A stretch of 7,496 nt of DNA, taken from Bacillota bacterium. Lineage in GTDB: Bacteria; Bacillota_B; Desulfitobacteriia; Desulfitobacteriales; Desulfitobacteriaceae. The notes under the pieces are model-generated. The model did not search any database. It was not told the origin of the DNA and saw only the letters and a program-made list of their open reading frames with translations. Below, one piece after another: positions 6,051 through 7,496 of the stretch (the first letter of the stretch is position 1; the number at the start of each line of letters is the position of its first letter). A program made the translations under genes and the position numbers. The stretch is from assembly GCA_021779415.1 (NCBI GenBank), contig JAJYAS010000153.1:1-7496 (forward strand), given 5' to 3'.

Positions 6051-6860
6051 TTGTCACTACTATTTAATGAGCCAGGGGAACGGAGCTCTAAAATACCCAG
6101 GAAATCAGTTGAACCGGAACGCCCCAGAACTATCGCCGACGATTTTCATGACCAAATCGAGGATCTATATTCAATACCGCAAGAATATTGGCCCCGTAAG
6201 GAGGTCAGATTCAGCCCTTCGATGGTAGCGAAGTGTGAGCGAGAATTATATTACCTCAATGTTGATGCTGAGAAAGACCCTCCCCAGCCAGCCGTTCCTT
6301 GGAAGAATAGATTGCCTCGCAACGGCGAAGGGGTGCATCAAGTAACCCAAAAGGATTATTTGGCAATGCCGGACAAGATGAAAAAACACGGTAAGACGTA
6401 CAACTTTAAAATGCTCCAGACTGAGGTCATCGGTCGGAAGGTGTTTGAAGTTGATGGGGTTATGGTTGTAATCAGGGGGCGATGCGATGGTATTCTCCTG
6501 CACCGGGATGGCCGCAGATTCATTTGGGAAAAGAAGACCAAGGATAAACGGAAGAACTTGCAGAAAATTAAGGAGCCTCAAGACGACCACAAACAACAAG
6601 TGGTCGCTTATTCTTTGATCTTCGATATTCCAGGCACGATATTTGAATATGAAGCGTTGGAGAAACCACCTTGGATGAAAGATGTCAGTGACGATATGAA
6701 GCATTTCTATGTTGAATCTACTTCCGAAATGGAGCAGAAACTGCTCACTCGTTTAGCCGGAATTGTGAAGGCCATCGAGAGCAAACAGGTTCCACCCAAG
6801 GATTTGGACAAGTGCATGTTTTGTAGCTATAAAGAGCTTTGTGCCAAGGAAAGTAATTAG
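6051..6860 (+). CDS. Cas4/AddB-like PD-(D/E)XK nuclease with 4Fe-4S cysteines
   Basis: A 269-residue nuclease of the RecB/Cas4 superfamily. The PD-(D/E)XK core is visible: Asp146 (RCDGIL), then Glu160 and Lys162 (WEKKTK), and the QxxxY motif Gln183 to Tyr187 (QQVVAY). Four cysteines in the Cas4/AddB arrangement, one N-terminal (Cys62 in AKCERELYY) and three C-terminal (Cys255-x2-Cys258-x5-Cys264), predict a 4Fe-4S cluster that staples the fold. Such enzymes resect or trim DNA ends. No CRISPR array or cas1/cas2 is present, so a role in phage recombination or replication, next to polymerase and RusA, is the natural reading. I chose TTG 6051, seven bases after AAGGAGGG (6036-6043). The frame is open 39 codons further upstream to TTG 5934, but that stretch has no ribosome binding site there, overlaps the polymerase and crosses a terminator-like hairpin. 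Confidence 0.85.
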   Translation: MSLLFNEPGERSSKIPRKSVEPERPRTIADDFHDQIEDLYSIPQEYWPRKEVRFSPSMVAKCERELYYLNVDAEKDPPQPAVPWKNRLPRNGEGVHQVTQKDYLAMPDKMKKHGKTYNFKMLQTEVIGRKVFEVDGVMVVIRGRCDGILLHRDGRRFIWEKKTKDKRKNLQKIKEPQDDHKQQVVAYSLIFDIPGTIFEYEALEKPPWMKDVSDDMKHFYVESTSEMEQKLLTRLAGIVKAIESKQVPPKDLDKCMFCSYKELCAKESN

Positions 6861-6865
6861 TAGTT

Positions 6866-6902
6866 AGGGGTAAGGACGGTTAAGCCCTGCCCTGATTTTT
6901 TT
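6866..6902 (+). terminator. Weak candidate terminator before the RusA-like gene
   Basis: AGGG (6866-6869) can pair with CCCT (6890-6893) and, after a small bulge, AGG (6873-6875) with CCT (6886-6888). GA and seven T (6896-6902) follow. The stem is interrupted, so its strength is doubtful. The T run lies just before the next ribosome binding site. Confidence 0.4.
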
Positions 6903-6916
6903 CTGAGGGGGAACAT

Positions 6917-7357
6917 GTGGCTAAGAAGAAGGTAAGAGCACCGATTGAACGGGGTACAATCTTCAGCATTTATGGGCTGGCCACAGATGCCAAGTATCGA
7001 GTAATCGTAGCAATCCCGTTTGACATTAATCTGAGTAAAAACAAGGCCAAGATGCTCACAAGGCAAGGAAAAATGTACACTCCGGCACAGCATAAAGCAG
7101 CCAAAGCACACTTGCTTCGTGTATTGTCGGAAGCCTGTAAAGACCACGCTTGGAAGAAGCAAACCAAGTATTGGATGGCAATTCACGTCCAGAAACCTAA
7201 TAACCGTTCGGATGCACCTAACTTTGTTGACGCAATCGCAGACGTAATTAAACTGGCAATTGGCGTTGATGACTGTTGGATGGAAATTGAGAAGGTAACT
7301 TACGAAGTCATCAAAGATCGGACGGACTTAAAAATTTTTGTGTCAGTTTCTCAATAA
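6917..7357 (+). CDS. rusA: RusA-like Holliday junction resolvase, altered acidic motif
   Basis: A 146-residue protein resembling RusA, the small dimeric endonuclease that cuts Holliday junctions and branched phage DNA. The diagnostic stretch RSDAPNFVDAIAD...GVDDCW (from residue 97) aligns with E. coli RusA RRDLDNLQKAAFDA...WLDD. Asp99 matches catalytic Asp70, Asn102 the conserved Asn, and Asp118/Asp119 the pair containing Asp91. The position of Asp72 is Pro101, while Asp105 stands where RusA has Lys76. The active site is thus rearranged or belongs to a divergent subgroup. The N-terminal half (AIPFDINLSKNKAK...MYTP) fits the family's first strand and Asn-containing loop. The start is GTG 6917, five bases after AGGGGG; the overlapping ATG at 6915 is out of frame and stops after six codons. 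It lies downstream of the Cas4-like nuclease and probably shares its transcript. Confidence 0.7.
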   Translation: MAKKKVRAPIERGTIFSIYGLATDAKYRVIVAIPFDINLSKNKAKMLTRQGKMYTPAQHKAAKAHLLRVLSEACKDHAWKKQTKYWMAIHVQKPNNRSDAPNFVDAIADVIKLAIGVDDCWMEIEKVTYEVIKDRTDLKIFVSVSQ

Positions 7358-7440
7358 TCATGCTGGTTTGGCCTTAAGTTGGGACAAAGATCATTGTAAA
7401 GGGAAAATCAAGACGTGGCAGTTTAAAGGAGGCAAGAGTA

Positions 7441-7496
7441 TTGTTCGATTTCGAGTATAAAGACCTGGAGTTTGGCAAGGGAAGTCTCGCTGAACT
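7441..7496 (+). CDS. Start of an unidentified gene, truncated by the window end
   Basis: A TTG at 7441 stands eight bases after a near-perfect AAAGGAGG (7425-7432) and opens a frame of 18 codons (MFDFEYKDLEFGKGSLAE) to the window edge. The strong ribosome binding site makes a real gene likely. The sequence is too short to identify. By position, the replicative helicase or another replication gene is a fair guess only. Confidence 0.6.
   Translation, partial: MFDFEYKDLEFGKGSLAE

Noticed and set aside
6915..6935. ATG at 6915 as start of the RusA-like gene
   Set aside because: It is out of frame with the gene and reaches TAA after six codons; GTG 6917 is in frame with a good ribosome binding site.
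1..7496. CRISPR array, tRNA or insertion sequence
   Set aside because: No regularly spaced repeats, cloverleaf, transposase or terminal inverted repeats were seen on either strand.

Overview
The window looks like the early/replication region of a temperate phage or prophage from a Firmicute-type host. The grounds are: very strong AGGAGG-type ribosome binding sites, heavy use of TTG start codons, moderate base composition, compact same-strand genes with short gaps, and a divergent XRE-type repressor at the left end. No structural, packaging, integration or host gene lies inside the window, so the genus and whether the element is integrated cannot be told from this sequence.

Layout. Positions 1-755 read leftward: an XRE-family regulator (297-755), followed after 2 bp by a membrane-anchored protein of unknown function that runs off the left edge. 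Positions 756-982 are the divergent control region. They hold two copies of a 13-bp operator-like element 34 bp apart and weak promoter candidates. From 983 everything reads rightward: a CHC2/TOPRIM DNA primase (983-1954), a sigma-70-like factor (2000-2644), a terminator, a 190-nt leader with a possible mini-ORF, hairpin and palindrome, a probable single-stranded-DNA-binding protein (2858-3490), a second terminator, a family A DNA polymerase with 3'-5' exonuclease (start at 3637 or possibly 3628, to 5955), a candidate terminator, a Cas4/AddB-like PD-(D/E)XK nuclease with a four-cysteine iron-sulphur signature (6051-6860), a weak candidate terminator, a RusA-like Holliday junction resolvase (6917-7357), and the first 18 codons of another gene (7441 onward).

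How the genes fit together (inference from families and order). The repressor would hold the rightward operon off. Once derepressed, the primase, SSB and polymerase would form the core of a phage replisome; a replicative helicase is expected outside the window. The Cas4-like nuclease and the RusA resolvase would process recombination intermediates. The sigma-like protein could redirect host RNA polymerase to later phage promoters, which may explain why I see few good housekeeping promoters downstream. The SSB sits alone between two terminators and has codons that look more expression-adapted, consistent with a protein needed in bulk.

The points most worth a second look are the Leu at the polymerase position equivalent to E. 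coli Phe762, the polymerase start (Shine-Dalgarno placed for an ACG rather than the TTG), the separately packaged SSB transcription unit, the sigma factor embedded in the replication genes, and the altered acidic triad in the RusA-like protein. I found no clearly new multi-gene system; the novelty is in these details.
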